Of a stretch of DNA of 64,000 nt, positions 1 to 13,400 are shown in pieces. The position numbers and the translations under genes were made by a program. The stretch covers positions 201,226 to 265,225 of the forward strand of contig VXAA01002194.1 in NCBI GenBank assembly GCA_013399115.1, written 5' to 3'. The notes under the pieces are model-generated. The model was not told the DNA's origin, searched no databases, and saw nothing but the letters and a program-made list of their open reading frames with translations. The number at the start of each line of letters is the position of its first letter. Position 1 is the first letter of the stretch. This DNA comes from Anseranas semipalmata. Taxonomy: Eukaryota > Chordata > Aves > Anseriformes > Anseranatidae.

Positions 1-357
1 TCCTCGTAGCCAACGCAGCAGCTTCCCTCACTGCCTGAAGATAGCCCTATGTGCACGCACACTCCAGTAGCACAACAGTGACAGCAAAAATAAAGGTTAC
101 TCTCCAGAGAACACAGATCTCAAAAGCCGGGGGACTGAAAGGCTGAAACGAAGCCTTTGAGGGAAGCACAGTGAATGCAAAGCTCCTCGGGACAGAAAAA
201 CAACCGGAGGATGAGCTTTCTCCTCCCTCCCCAGCCCCAGCTTTTATACTCAGGACCTGAAGGTCCCAGCCACAAGCAGAGACTGGTTCAACGTTTTCCT
301 AATCAACTCATGGACTAATGACAACTTCTAGCAAAAAGTGTGCAGGTTCAGCCTGAA

Positions 358-377
358 GGGGGGGGGGGGGGGGGGGG
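358..377 (+). repeat. Poly-G tract (20 G)
   Basis: Twenty consecutive G. Length is likely to be polymorphic or affected by sequencing error. Confidence 0.97.
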
Positions 378-1535
378 TTCGCCTCTCCCTCCCCTCAAAA
401 CATTTCACCCAGCCCCTATTTTATATCACACGGAGGTCAGCTTGTGGAGTATTTAGATGGTTGGGCGGTTTGACACATCATCTGATCTATTTTGGGAGCA
501 GTTTACGGCTCTGCAATTCCTCCCCTGCACAGCAGCGATAGCTTTTCCACTCTAATGTCATATTATCCTCGTGGAAGGTTTAAAAACTAAACAGGTGAAA
601 AAACAAACTTTCTGGGCACTGGAGAGAGCAGGATGCATGAGACATGTTACGCTGATGGGATGGTACAAGTTTATCCTCGTTCTGAGCCCCAACAGAGATT
701 GTGGGAATAAACTGTGAGCACAGAGGCTGGTTCCTTACAAAACTAGAGAGGAAGATACTGAAAGGTTCTCACATTAAGATCATCCCATGACAAAAGGTGT
801 CTCCTGAATGCCCTTCTGAAGAAGCTTTGCAGTCCTGAGGTTTTACAAGCTCCAAAAGAAACTTCAAGGGTCAGGTCTCCAGCTAAACAAACTAGCTCTG
901 GCCAAGGTTTCAAACTCATCAGATAAAGATAAGTCAACAATGCAGGAGACAGCGTTCTTGCTGAGGTATCCCGCATTGCAGAACAGGTTCCCTTGAAGCC
1001 AACCAACATCACAACCCTTATTGTCTTCTACTCCAGATGCAAGGGCACTGCATGGGCCTTCCCTCACTGCCATCCATTGAACAACACTGCTCTCTCTCTC
1101 CCTTGATCTTCCCAGCACCCCAAAACACCCCTCATCCAATCCACAATTTATCCCAATGAGAGGAAGAAGGAAAGAACAATGTGAACATCAGCCATCAACC
1201 TCCCAGTGTCCATTCCCCACCACCAAGAAAGACCCAGGCCCAATGCCACTATCAGAACAGTGTAAACCTTCCTTAAAGGATTGAATCCATGCACAGTTTT
1301 GTGGAAGAGAAGCAGAAATTGCAGCAGTGGCTAATCACACGATGAATAAATTGATATAGGTAGCCATGATGTCTAACAGACCTGTGCTTTTGGCAAGATC
1401 CTCACTTACCTTTGGAAGGTGACTGGACCATAAAATATCAGCACAAACCTCAGCCAGACCTACCTCAGCCAACAATTATATATACTGCAGTCACCAAGTA
1501 TCATAGCTTTTTATTACACTATATAGAGTTTATAC

Positions 1536-1554
1536 AAAAAAAAAAAAAAAAAAA
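1536..1554 (+). repeat. Poly-A tract (19 A)
   Basis: A homopolymer in intron 1. No retroposed gene or SINE body is recognisable upstream of it. Confidence 0.97.
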
Positions 1555-4500
1555 GCCTAATTAACCAAAGTACTAAAACCCAGGGAGGCCCAAAATTTTT
1601 TTTGAGTGCTGCTTAGCAGAAGGGACAGAATATCATCCATCTTCAGAGCAATATGTCTGTGCTCAGGAATTTAAAAAATAGAAAAATCCTCTATGCATGG
1701 TATTAAAAAAGTATGTGGAGCACACTCAATGAACCAGTATTAAGGAAAGCATTTCCTTCCTGTATTGATCATCCACCCATCCATCCAACTTTCTTTAAAA
1801 AGGCAGAGAGGAGGACAACAAGCCAAGTGTTATACATAGCAAATTCTGATTAGATTATGAAACTTTAAGAAGATCTTAACAAGTGGACAGTGTGCATTTT
1901 ACATAATTAGCTAGTTAATTATAAATGCCTTACATAGTGCCAATGGCAGATTTTCACCACCTAAAATAGCCCAAAGCTGTTGGATTCAGGAACTGCCGCC
2001 ATCCCAATTTAGATCAACCCAAATACAGAAACCACGAGGTGGTTTTGTTACACCAAGATTAAGAATTGAATCGGCTCTTGTGTTCCTGGATGTTGGAAGG
2101 GGCAAAAGATTACAGAGGGCAAAGACATTATGTCACACTGCACCTTGCCAGCCCAATCCTTACCAAATACGAAAGCTGTTCTTCCCAGCATTTTGACAGA
2201 TTTCAAGCTATTCTGGGGGGGGGAATAGAGCCTTACTTTAAGACTGGACATAAAGGTGCAGCACTGTGGGATGCCACAGCTGCATCCATATTCATTTAGC
2301 TCATTTTGCAGAGAACTATTCCCCAGCTCCATGAGATGTATGCTTCCTGAAGCTGGGACTGTTTCATGTCACTTCCAAGAAGCAGCTCAGAGCAGGCCTC
2401 GAGGTTCAACCAGTGCCTGTAAAACATGACCTCAGAAATAGCAAACCAGGAGAGGAAGTAATTTGATTTCCAAGTTGAGCATGCTTTGACATGGAAGTCC
2501 CAGCAAATGCAGAGCTACAGTGTTATTCTTACCCCACTCCTTCCCATTGCCTGCAGACATCTGAGGGAAGAAATTTTCAATCCTGAAGTAAAATGTGCAA
2601 GAAAAGCATGCTAGAAAGCATCTTGAGAAAAAAAGAAAAAATCTTTTGGGAAGGGGATCCACACACTTGGAGTTATACCAGCATGCAAACATCATCCAAG
2701 ATACCTTCAACCAATTTGTGCCAGTTCCCATTTTCAGAACTACCTACCAACAGCTAGCAAAACAGCAGAGTCCTTAATCATTGGTTACCCAAAAATGCCT
2801 TGGAGGTATGCTATGAGATCTATGACTGCACAGCACCGTGATCCCCTATCTTCACCTACTGAACAGCATTAAGCAATATATTACAATGTCACAGAATAAC
2901 ACTGAGTATACCATTTCAGTATACCATTATGGTAGTTTCCAGGGCCCAAAGTGGAAGATGGTGGCCACGTATCTAATGCAGCACACAGCCCTAAAGAGCT
3001 TTAAAGGGAAGTACAGCCCTTTTCCCTTTGTCTTAATATTTTTACTCCTTAAACCCCCAAAGTTTCTTTGGGTCCACTCTTCCACAAATCTACAGTGCAG
3101 GATTTGATAATCTTTCTATGGGAAAAGATTCAAGTTCTACCTGAATGAATGGCATAAGATTTCAGCTGACTGTGAGAAACTATAGTAAGGTCAGCAGCTC
3201 TGAGAGATGCTCCATAAATCTACACATCTGGGAGATAACCCACAGGGAAGAACAAAATCCAACCAGTGCACTTTGTGCAGTCACCTCTTCTAGAATGACC
3301 TAGGTTGATACTCCGTCTTACAGAATAAATTGGTTGTGATCTGAAATCACAAGATCCATCTCCCAGCCCAGAACTGGATGGTCATTTTTGCCCACATTCA
3401 CAAAGGCATTTAGCTAACATTTCATTTAAAGTAACTGTGATCTATATTCCTAAACTCCTCTCGAATTCAGTATGCTTTTGAGTCCATCTGTGAAACAGAG
3501 AACAAGAAGAGATTTTAAAGTTTTGTATTTAAATTATTCTTTGTAAACTGTTTTGAGAACTAGAAGTGGAAGAAATTTTTTTTATATATAAGTGACTTGC
3601 AATTCAGCCATTCAAGGGCCAGGAAACATCAGCATAATTATGTGCATGCCTTCAGAAATCAGTTTTTATCCCAAAAGTCCATGTGACAACATTCGACAAA
3701 GGAGCACTGTGTTAGATAGATATTTTCTTCTAGATTCCCATCTTGTCTTCATTCCTTCCAGAAAGAATGATTTCCTCCAGAAAGGAAGCAAGGGACCAGG
3801 GGAAAAGCCAACTGTGATGAGTATCATGTTGGAAAATTAAAATCCATTCAAGCAAGGCACTATACAAGGCAAATTCAAGCAGCTTTTAAAGCCTTTCACA
3901 AGTCACACCTCATTTTCCAGGTACTGAGTCTTTGGGTTTCCCTAATGATGACAACTAAACATGGGATGAGCTATAATAATTTTAAGTAATCAGAAGTAAT
4001 GAAATGAAAGCTGACTTTCAGCATCAGACAGGATCCTTAAGGTAAGCAGACTCTCAATAGCTTTGTCTGAGCTCTGTGTCTCAGACAGTATCTTTAAAAC
4101 ACCCACAAGGAACCAAATGCGTTTTCAATTGAGTACAGAATCTGCATAATATGTTCTAAATAAGCCCTGGGGCCACATGCTTAATGAGAATAGTAAAGAG
4201 AAATATTTAGTAATTGCAATTTACTGCAGAACAAAACTAGCGTGCAATCACAAAGCAGAATTCTGTTGCAGTCTACATGAACAAAGCAGATGACTGAGGT
4301 TACCCATGCAGCTTACCTCTGAAGTTTCTCACATGTAACTGTGAAGCTTTACATTAGCAATAATTCTGTAATTAAAAAGCATCTCCAGATGCTTTAAGCA
4401 CTGATATTAAATCACACTACTTCTAGATTCATTTGCAGGTGCACTCCAGTAGTCATGTTCAGTTTTCACATGCATTTGTCAGAAACCTGTGTTCAGCTCC

Positions 4501-6117
4501 ACAAGGGACAAGCAAATTCCGGGGACTCCAACCTATACCCCTGCAGTATATACACCAGGGAGATTTGTGGCATGTATATACAGTCAAATGATGAACCTAT
4601 TTGTGACAATGCTTTAGTGCAGGTGGAATTTGTCTGACATGGAAATACTACAAACAGGCAAAGACAAATTATAAACACACTGGGCATACTCCCTAAGCAA
4701 AATGGTTTTGCTCTAAGTCTTTGTGAACAAGCCATATCTTCCTTTTCAGTCTAGCCCTTCATGTCCTAATGTGATTGTAGCAATGAATACTGAGAACCTC
4801 CTCCCTAGACTATTCCATCAACAGATACTCATTAGAGTACTCTCAACCAGAGCAGCTCCAGCCTGAAATGGAGTTCCCATCTGTCTTCAAAATACATATG
4901 GTCTCGCTTTACAATTCCCACATCCCACCTCTTTCAGTAGATCTGGAGACTGAGTCATTGTCCCCAGGATGATATAGAACGTAACCTCACAGAATCTATC
5001 AGAATCAGAGCCAATGGGCTGAAAAAAAAGTCAGGTTGGTAGAATCTAACTTAATTTCCAACTGTTGCAAAGGCACTCAGCTATACAGTCACATCTCAAA
5101 CTGAATAGTGATCCTGAAGCAGGAGCAAAGACCAATGTTTCCAAAAAAAGAAACAATTTGCCAATTAAGTCTACCCAGCATGTTTTCTTAAAGCACAGTG
5201 GAAACGGGATGTGAGCTGTCTGCTCAACGCCAGGGAACACATAGACAAAAAAGTCAAGACAAAAGTAGTTCAAAGTGGGCTGAACCACCAACTATGCTTT
5301 GCACTCCAATTCAGTGTGAGTTATGGTTGCCCTCAAAACCTGTGGCAAAGCATATTTGAAAGGAGGGGTATGAATGCAAGTTGAAGGGAAATACTTAGGA
5401 GATTCAAGGACTTTTAACTTAAAAAGATTCATGCACCAAGATATCTCTTTGGTCTTTTCTACAAATGTGAAGAAGAATTACCTGCAAATTTAAGCAAATC
5501 ACTGGAAAACAGCATTGCTATTTAATTCCAAGCTGAAACCCTATAGCACTGCAACAGAACTTGGCTACATCCTTCTCTCAGATTGTACGTCCCTCCCTGG
5601 TAGACGGTATCAGATTCCCCTTCCCTTTTCTTCGTCTGCACTTGAGACTTTCCAGTTGGCCCGTTATCAAGAAAACTGTCCCACCCCCAGCCTTCATCTC
5701 TCGTCCCTGCAACAGCACGCCTCTTCTGCCAAGCCTTCCACCACCCTCCCCGGCTCCCTCTGGCCCTCCCTGAGGTTACGGAGACATCCAGCATTCCCTG
5801 ACCTGCTCCCCAGGGGATGCGAACCCACAAGTCTCACACCTCACTTCCTTGAAACCCTGCAAGGGTGGGTCACACTTGCAGCTCTGCAGGCTGAACCACA
5901 GGAACAAGAGTGGCAGGATCTCGCTTGCTTTGCCAGCTTTCTCTCCACCACGATCCCCAGAGTGACGTTTGTTTTCTCAGTGGTGGAGGAAGGAATCCCC
6001 CTAGTTTACCCCTCTCCAGCCCCAGAATAGCAGTGGTTGAAAGTGCCCCAACAGCATCTAACTTGCTTATGCAGCTGGAGCAACAAGTAATACTGAAACT
6101 AAAATCAGGGAAAGACA

Positions 6118-6180
6118 TTTTTTTTTTTTTAAACCAAAAGGAATGACCAAGAAATATTTTTTTTTTTTTTTTTTTTTTTT
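6118..6180 (+). repeat. Paired poly-T tracts (13 T and 24 T)
   Basis: T13 at 6118..6130 and T24 at 6157..6180 flank 26 bases of unique sequence. On the WNT9A transcript strand these are A-rich. Confidence 0.97.
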
Positions 6181-9100
6181 GCGCTACAGGATGACCAACA
6201 GATTTCAAAGCAGAAGGGAGAAGGAATAACCCATCCTAGCACAAAACTGTTGCTACTACATCATTAAAAACCACCATTTGTATAAGCTTATACCAACTCA
6301 TTTCATCCGTCCTCTGTCAGAGAGTTTAAGCAAGTAGACAGTTTCCTATGCTCATGGCTTCCCACCCAGCTTTTCACTGAAGGACATCCATGTGGATAGT
6401 CTTGATGTTTCAGTATCAAACTCTGATCTACTCTGGAGCTAGCAAGAAGCAAAGTCAACTTTAAGAATGCAAATGGTGGCTTTAGGGAGGAAAGTTAGGC
6501 CCAAATAATGCAGAGATGGGAGGAAAACTTTCTACCTGACTTCTGCAACATAATTTCTTTGTGAATCAAAAGCATTCTTCACATTGGAATTTTCCTCCAA
6601 GTTAAAGCAGGTTTGCAACTAATTAGAAACGTCCTCCAAGTTTCCAAAGTATTTCAAGTGATAAAACCAAAGTTACAGCCTGAAAATAAATCATAACAGT
6701 AGTATGCACACACTTGAGGGGGGAAAAAAAAAAGATATAAACCAACACTGGAAAAATCTTACACTTAGTGCAGCCAAAATGCCAGTTGATACATGTCACT
6801 TTTGGGCGCTCCAGGCAACGCTATCACAATGGCTAATAGAGGCAGGCAGAGCTCCAAGATGAATGTCCAAAGCCTAAGAGGACATGCAGATGCTCCCTGT
6901 AGCCTTAGAGAACAGTGATGGCATCTCAGGCCTTTTGCTGAAGCTTTCACACACGTTTAGCATCTTGAGCAGCAGAACAAGCAGAAGCAAGGCTACGACC
7001 TTTCAGACGTGGTTACCGGCTAATCCTTTCTTGAAGGAGGGCCTCGGAAAACATTTAGATTGAAGTATCCGTGAGATTAAGATGTTTATCCTTGTATTTT
7101 GCACATTTATGATTTCAGTGTCTCCTGGCTGCAAGAACTCCGGAGGACCACGGGCCAAGAAAGAAAGAGAACGACTCAGGCAAAGGGGAAGGATAGCAAC
7201 GCTAACAAGTGCTTTGTGTGTTTGCTAGAAACCTGTCATCAGTCTGCAAATAAAAGAGTAAAACAAAATTAGGGGAGATTTTTCCCCAGATGGAAATACC
7301 TTTTGCAGCTAAGTTGACAGATCTATTGGGCGTAACGAGAACTAAGCATAACCTGAGGGTTGCTCCCTGCTAAAACTCTCCAGGTGTTTATATCTGGCTT
7401 CAGCCAGAAGTGCCATGAACCCCTTGAGATCACCCCAACCTATCAAAAGCTCAAAGCTATCTCAGCACAAACGCTAGGAAGGAGGTCAAATAACTCCTGC
7501 TGTGGCTAGAGATACTGTGCTAGCAACCGCACGCAGAGACAAAGGTCTCCCCTTCTCCCACCCCAAGCTGGAAGGGAATTTGGCACCAGAGTGCCCATGG
7601 GAAAACTTCATGGAGATGCTCAAATCCCTGCAGGATAATGCTGACCCTTTCCAAATACAGATTGCAGCATGGGAACGCAGGTATCCAAAGCAGCCTTGGC
7701 CATGTATTGCAGAAAAACAGAGACAGGATGCTTTATGTGACTGCAAAATGGAGAAAAGTTTGGGCAATACAACAGGAGGGAGGGTGAAGACACAGCAGTA
7801 AGACAAGAGGGATCCTCACAATGCATGTAGAGGTGTGGGAAGTGGTTGGAGGACAGGATTTTACATCAAGAAGACAAGTAAAAGGCTTTCTACTCAACTT
7901 GCCAACTTCATCTTAAAATAATTATCATTTGCAGAGTGTAACACAGCTTGCAAACGCCAGCCATAGGAAGCTCATACAAGACATCACAGATGAGATGTTG
8001 CTTTGCTCCACCACAGAAAAGCCACCCCAACCTACAACTGCACTCAAAGTCACACCTCTGAGTAGGATGCTGCACAGCAGGAGGTGCAGGAGGGCAGGGA
8101 ACAAGTTAGCCAGTGCTTCTGTCAAGTTTTCCAGCTAAACGCCTAATGTGACTGAATTACAATGTTGGGGAGCTGGTCACAGGACATGGATGATCCCCAT
8201 CAGTTTTCTGTTCCTACACATCTGGTTGCAACAAATTGGCAGTGGATCAATGGAGGGAGAGAAGTTCAGGACATCATTGGACACCCCCCAGACAAGGCTT
8301 TAAAGCCTCCCCAAAATAGTCTTCATTGGTTTCACACTGAAGGCCAGAGCGTGCAAGGCAGGTTTAATTTTAGAGCACGCTCATTGGATTTGCTTACATA
8401 ATTTTCTTGATTTGGAAGGCTTTTTATTTTCCTTAGTGAGAAAAGCTGTCCAAATTTACCACATTAAGCAGGGGGCTGCTGGCCTATAAGAATCTTAAAA
8501 TACATTGGCTGAGATTTTCCTTTTAAAATTTACAAATCACAATTAGGGCAATTTGGAATTAGAAAAGCTTTAAAAAGTGAGGTGGGAAAGAAACTATTAG
8601 AAAAGACAAATCCTTACAGAGTTATACTGGCATCTAAATGCAATGGCCCCCAGGGCATCAGGAGGCTACTGAAAACAAGGCAGCAAGAGATCAGGAAGCG
8701 TTTCAGTCTGAATCCATTAAGCAGGAAGTACAAAAATCCCACAACAGGGGACAGCAATTTTCAGAGATTTTTAGGGAACACCATCTTTCTGCTAAGCATA
8801 CATTTATAAGTACCCAAGAAGATGCTGCTCTCATCATCTAACTGGACAAGAGCTTAGTCTGCAAGGAAATGTCTTTTTGCTATCCTATAAGCCAGTCCTT
8901 GTAACCAGAGACAGAACTTGGCAGCAGCCTGGATACTACATTAGATTTTGTTCTGTTCAGCTCCTCCATCCACTCCTTCACCTCCTCCGCACTTGATTAC
9001 AGCAAGAATTCAACTTCTGAGGTTTGTACTTAACAGCATGAAATCACAAGAAGCCATAATACCCTCTCACCAACAACTCAGTTGGCCATTGCTCCCACTT

Positions 9101-10329
9101 TTGACACCGTTTAGCTCATTTCTGAAGTTGGGCATTTTCTACAGCAGATACTTTCCAATCCTCTAGACAAGTTGCAGGAGTAGGAAGACATGGTCCATTC
9201 CCACAGCCTGCAACCAAAGCATGGAAACCCCACAGACCCCGTGACTACCACAGCCCAGTATCCCTCAGACAGACTACAGGCTCATAGGAGGAAGACTTCA
9301 GTTCAGACATTCCCAGATTTCTCTCACCTACTGAAAACCCATTTTAAGGGCCAGCTCCAGCAGCTCCTTTGATGTTCTGCCCAACAGTGGTAGCAATACA
9401 CAATGGAAGTCGCATCTCAAGTGGAATCATTCAACTCGGGTCCAAAACGCAGCTCACAAGTCTATTGCGGTCTTGCATTTAGGTTTCCAGCACTCCTAAA
9501 TACAAGAGCAGCCCTGGAACTCCCTGCCACCAGCCTGGGAGGCCCCAAGGGAAGGAAGGCCACAATATGGGTCACTCTTTGATGGGATCAACTCCCACTT
9601 CGCAAAAGCAGCTCATTAGTCTCCCTCCGTTAGATGATTGTTACAAACTCACTTGAATGCCAGCTGCCTTCAGTCACTGAAGTCTGAGGCCTTCTGGATG
9701 CAGGCTTTGAATAAGGGTGATGCCCCTGAGATAGAGGCAGGAGACTAATTAGCCAGATCTTCATATCCAACTTGCTGCACAGAGGGATAGCAATGCCTCA
9801 GGGGAGCTGGCCTCTCTTCTAATGTGATACTGTTTCTCCCAGCACCTGCAGCCCTATTTGTTGCCTTCTGCTGAAAAGCCTACTTCTTAAAAGCCTGGCT
9901 TCATCAGAGAGCCTTCAAAGAGCTATCCCAGAAAGATCCCCATGGCTTGCGCAGGCACCCCTAGGAGAGGAGGAGGTTTTGCAGATGGCACAGCTTGTCA
10001 GGATGTATTGATATGCCTCTTCATGGATCATAAGGCTGGAAGGCAGCATCATCCCCAAGTAAAAATTAGCACCCTAGGTGGAACATCTTTCAGCAAGGCC
10101 TTGGTGTTTCCTCAGGAGTGAGGTACTTTGCTGCTTACACAAAAGGCGATGGCCGCCCAATAGTCATTCTTTTCAGTACTGCCCAGAGCAATAGCATCCA
10201 GAAAATCTTGAGATGCTAAATGAGGTTAACGGCCTTGCATCTTAAAGAAAAATATCAGCACCTCATGGTGCTGACTTCATTAGAGCTTGCCACCAAAACC
10301 TAGTGGGACAGAGGACGTTTACGTTACTG

Positions 10330-10600
10330 CTACGGGAAACTTAGCCAGAGAAATCAAGTTTAACGCCTGACTGTATCAGCAAATATCCACGTTGTCATTG
10401 TTTGCACCCATCTCGTGACCATGGCTGAAAAAGACAGAGGACAGAACAACACAGCGATGGTGTTCAACAACGTACGCGCTGCTATGAGGGAAGGAAGGAA
10501 CAGTTCCTCAATGGTAAGAAAATGATCAGCTTATGGTTCGATCAGAGAAAATTCCATCACCTGTTAGAGGAAAACCTTTCTTGCTGGGGAGTGAAGCACT
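10330..10600. promoter_or_regulatory. Candidate conserved non-coding element, intron 1
   Basis: Unique sequence that keeps more CpG than the flanking intron, with no repeat signature. It contains CATTGTTTGC (SOX-like) and runs of TATC and GATCA. It encloses the small open frame at 10421. Conservation is a guess from texture only. Confidence 0.22.
10421..10525 (+). other. Small open frame with strong start context and donor-like end
   Basis: GTGACCATGG is a strong Kozak context. The frame encodes 34 residues (starting MAEKDRGQNN, ending NSSSMVRK) before TGA at 10523..10525. Within it, ATG at 10511 is followed by GTAAGAA at 10514, a good splice-donor consensus, so this could also be a short first exon. 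It keeps several CpG (CGTACGCG), unusual for its surroundings. I recognise no family; a conserved non-coding element is equally possible. It is antisense to WNT9A. Confidence 0.2.
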
Positions 10601-11060
10601 GATGAAAATGGCTGGGCTCACAGCGGAGCACCTTTCATTGAGCATTTGAAAGGTCGACGTGCAAAAGCGTCTGCCAGGGATCATTCAGATACTTCCAAAT
10701 TGGAGTCTTTCCAGACCCATTTTACAATCAAGCTGTGGTGGACTGCTGTGTCCTTCCACCTCTGCTCTCCCAAATAAAACAGCAGACCCAGAGCATCTCC
10801 AAAGGCCTGGTTAGAAGGGAAGCTGGCAGCTTCAGGCATGCCTCTCCTCTGCCCTCCCCAAGGCTGCAAGCGAGACGCAGGCTTTGCAGGGCTGCACAGG
10901 GGGTCCTCCGAGGGATTTCAGAACAGGTTCAGTGCCACGGTCTCACAGCAGGGCAGCAGCATCCACGCCCCACTTGTATGGGATCACCTCCTGTGCAGCA
11001 TGCAGGGCACACCAGGGGGACTCTTCAGGAGAGCCATGGAAAAAAACAAGCTAAAGAAAC

Positions 11061-11061
11061 N
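11061..11061. other. Single undetermined base
   Basis: One N in intron 1. A similar single N is at 60330. Confidence 0.99.
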
Positions 11062-11903
11062 CAGCTGCTCCTGTGACCACCCAAACTGCTCACCTATTTC
11101 TTAAATGATGCTGAACCAAGTAGAGGAGCTGAAATATCACAAGCAGGAATATTTATTAGCAAAATAAACTTTCACCCTGGCAGGCTGAAGCAGCAGTACC
11201 AAGAGCAGTTCTGATGCTCAGTGCAGTCACGGGGTTTAACCCTTCCTTCTCTCTTCCCTGAGAAAGATGGAAGAGCTGTGCCAGGTAACCATTGCCTCCC
11301 CAGGCTGCTGGGACCCACCCAGCTGGGGATAAATTTGGGACCAGAGCAGCAAAACCACAGTCTCAAGTGAAGCCTGAGGGGGCCAGGATGGAATTAAAGG
11401 GGTTCATGGACTGGGGGGGATAGAAGGCTTCAGCTGCAGAAGGGGCAGCAGCCTCCCTCTGCCCTTCCCTTAGGGAAGCAGAGCCAAGACAGTTAGGGTC
11501 AGAATGAAGGAAAAAATGTGACAATTTCCACACACACCCCTCCCCCCATTAAGGAATCTTCTCCCCACTTAGTACTGGTAGAATTCCCCTCTTCTCCCCA
11601 GCACACACATCACCTGATGTGTAAAACCCATGAGAAAATCCCTGTCCTGCCCAGCTCTCTCCAAAGCAAGAATTATCTTGCTCGGTGCGTCACAGATGTA
11701 AAGACTATTTTTCACAAAAGCTTCAGGGAAACTGAGGCCAAGCCCTTCTACAACCACAGCTCATCTTCAATGGGAAATGTGCTATTAGTGAAGTATTGTC
11801 ATTTTATCCAGGGGGTTAAAGACAGCAGAGAAAAAACAGTGTGTGACTCACTGCCCTGAATTTAAGTGAAAAAAGAGAAGAGCTTAGTTAAAAGAAAAAG
11901 AAG

Positions 11904-11920
11904 AAAAAAAAAAAAAAAAA
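11904..11920 (+). repeat. Poly-A tract (17 A)
   Basis: Homopolymer preceded by an A/G-rich run (AAAAGAAAAAGAAG). Confidence 0.96.
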
Positions 11921-12199
11921 GCAAAGTCTGGAAAAGAAAATGCAGAGTAAGAAATACAGAGGAAAGGACAGCAAACACCTCTAAAACACTCTGCCCAGGC
12001 ACTTTTAAGCACTGAATCATCAGATACAGCTCTGCACAGGAGCTAGTTTATGCATTAGCCTGGTAACGTGTTTGCAGCTGTATATCTGAGAGGCTGCCTA
12101 TATTAGCCATCTGTAAGGGGACACTCCAGCAATGCTAACAGGAATGAATTGAGCACAGGAATGCAAAGTGGGTTGGTTAAACCACATCAATTTGAAGGA

Positions 12200-12400
12200 C
12201 TGCCTTCACACAGGGCTCTAAAGTGCTCTTAATTCAGTTTAGCCTGATTTGCACTGAAATCAAGTATGTTAAAGTGAATTAAGGCTCTTTAATCCCCAAG
12301 GAGAGCGTTTCCACTGGGGCTAGTTAAGAGTAATTGAACTAATCCACTTTAAAAGTCAGCTCAGATTAGTTGTGCTAAGTGGCTGTGCAGATGAGGCCTG
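12200..12400. mobile_element. Possible old palindromic DNA-transposon (MITE-like) remnant
   Basis: CTTAATTCAGTTTA at 12228..12241 and TAAAGTGAATTAAG at 12270..12283 form an inverted pair with one mismatch in 14. A third related block, AATCCACTTTAA at 12341..12352, repeats the second arm in reverse. Outer ends GCCTTCACACAG and (reverse strand) GCCTCATCTGCACAG resemble degraded terminal inverted repeats. This structure recalls hAT-like non-autonomous elements of reptiles, but I cannot name a family. A conserved element rich in TTAATT sites is an alternative reading. Confidence 0.4.
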
Positions 12401-13169
12401 GGAGCACAGGGACTGTCTCTAGCATGCAATAATCACATCAATCTGCCTCTGGGGCTGCTCTGGGAGGACAGCTAGAGCAGGGCTATTTTGCTTTGCAAAG
12501 GCTGGGAGTGGTCCAAGACACTCAAATACGACTACTGTAATAGAAATGTCTACTTGTGCTTGACAGGTGCCATCTGGTTGCAAGTGAAGGCATTTTCCAC
12601 ATGTATTTTCTCTACATGCCACATATGCTGGGTATGGCCAAGGGGATGCTGTTTTTATGGGCAGCTAGGGGACCAGGGTTGCTGCTCCAAAAAGCATTGG
12701 CACCATCTCTCATTCAGGCTGTGCTTGAATGTCACCAAGAAGTTCCCTGGTCTGCCCTCTCCCTGCCCCAGAGATGTCAGGAGACACATTATGGGCTCCA
12801 CGGAGGACTGAAGGGCTCATCTCCACCATGTATTAATGTATTAATTTCTCATTTGGTGCTCTCACATGCACCCCACTCCTCTGTGAGCTCCCAGGGCATT
12901 AAACACACCCCACTGGTTCCCACCCCAGATTTTCAACTGGTTGGAGCAAAACCAGTTCAGCCCCACACAGTTCCCACAGAACTAGGGAAGGGGCAACAAA
13001 TCAAGGAGAGGACTAACAACTACCCCAAGCCCCATCTCACCCCAGTTTCTACTGCATGCCCCCCCCCCAGACCGAGCAGGCAGCAGCACAGAGCAGGCTC
13101 CACACAGGTTTTGCCTTTCTAGGAAAGCACCGAGCCCCTGTTTGATCCCAGCCTGTTCTTCCCCAGCTA

Positions 13170-13400
13170 AGAATAATCCCCCAGCTGCTGTTTGATTTAC
13201 ACATTACCATGGACGCACAGTGTTTTTATCTGGTAGATATACAGGGGGAGAGGGAGCAAGCCTGCGTGTGTTCGTTCTAGTTAATGTTTCCTGTGCGGTT
13301 CAGGCTGTTATGCCTCCAGGTATGTTTATTTCACTACTTTAGCAAACCAGCAGACTTTTTAATGGAACTGTTGATATTTTTCCTGGCTGCTCCTCCTGGA
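13170..13400. promoter_or_regulatory. Candidate conserved non-coding element, intron 1
   Basis: Unique sequence with TTTTTATCTGG, GTTAATGTTTCC, ATGTTTATTTC (FOX-like) and TTTTTAATGG, in contrast to the GC-richer, repeat-like flanks. It is a candidate intronic enhancer of WNT9A. Confidence 0.25.

Noticed and set aside
5515..6030. A 171-codon plus-strand frame
   Set aside because: The composition is that of pyrimidine-rich intron DNA, with no recognisable family.
12556..13122. A 188-codon plus-strand frame
   Set aside because: No domain, poor start context and no splice evidence.
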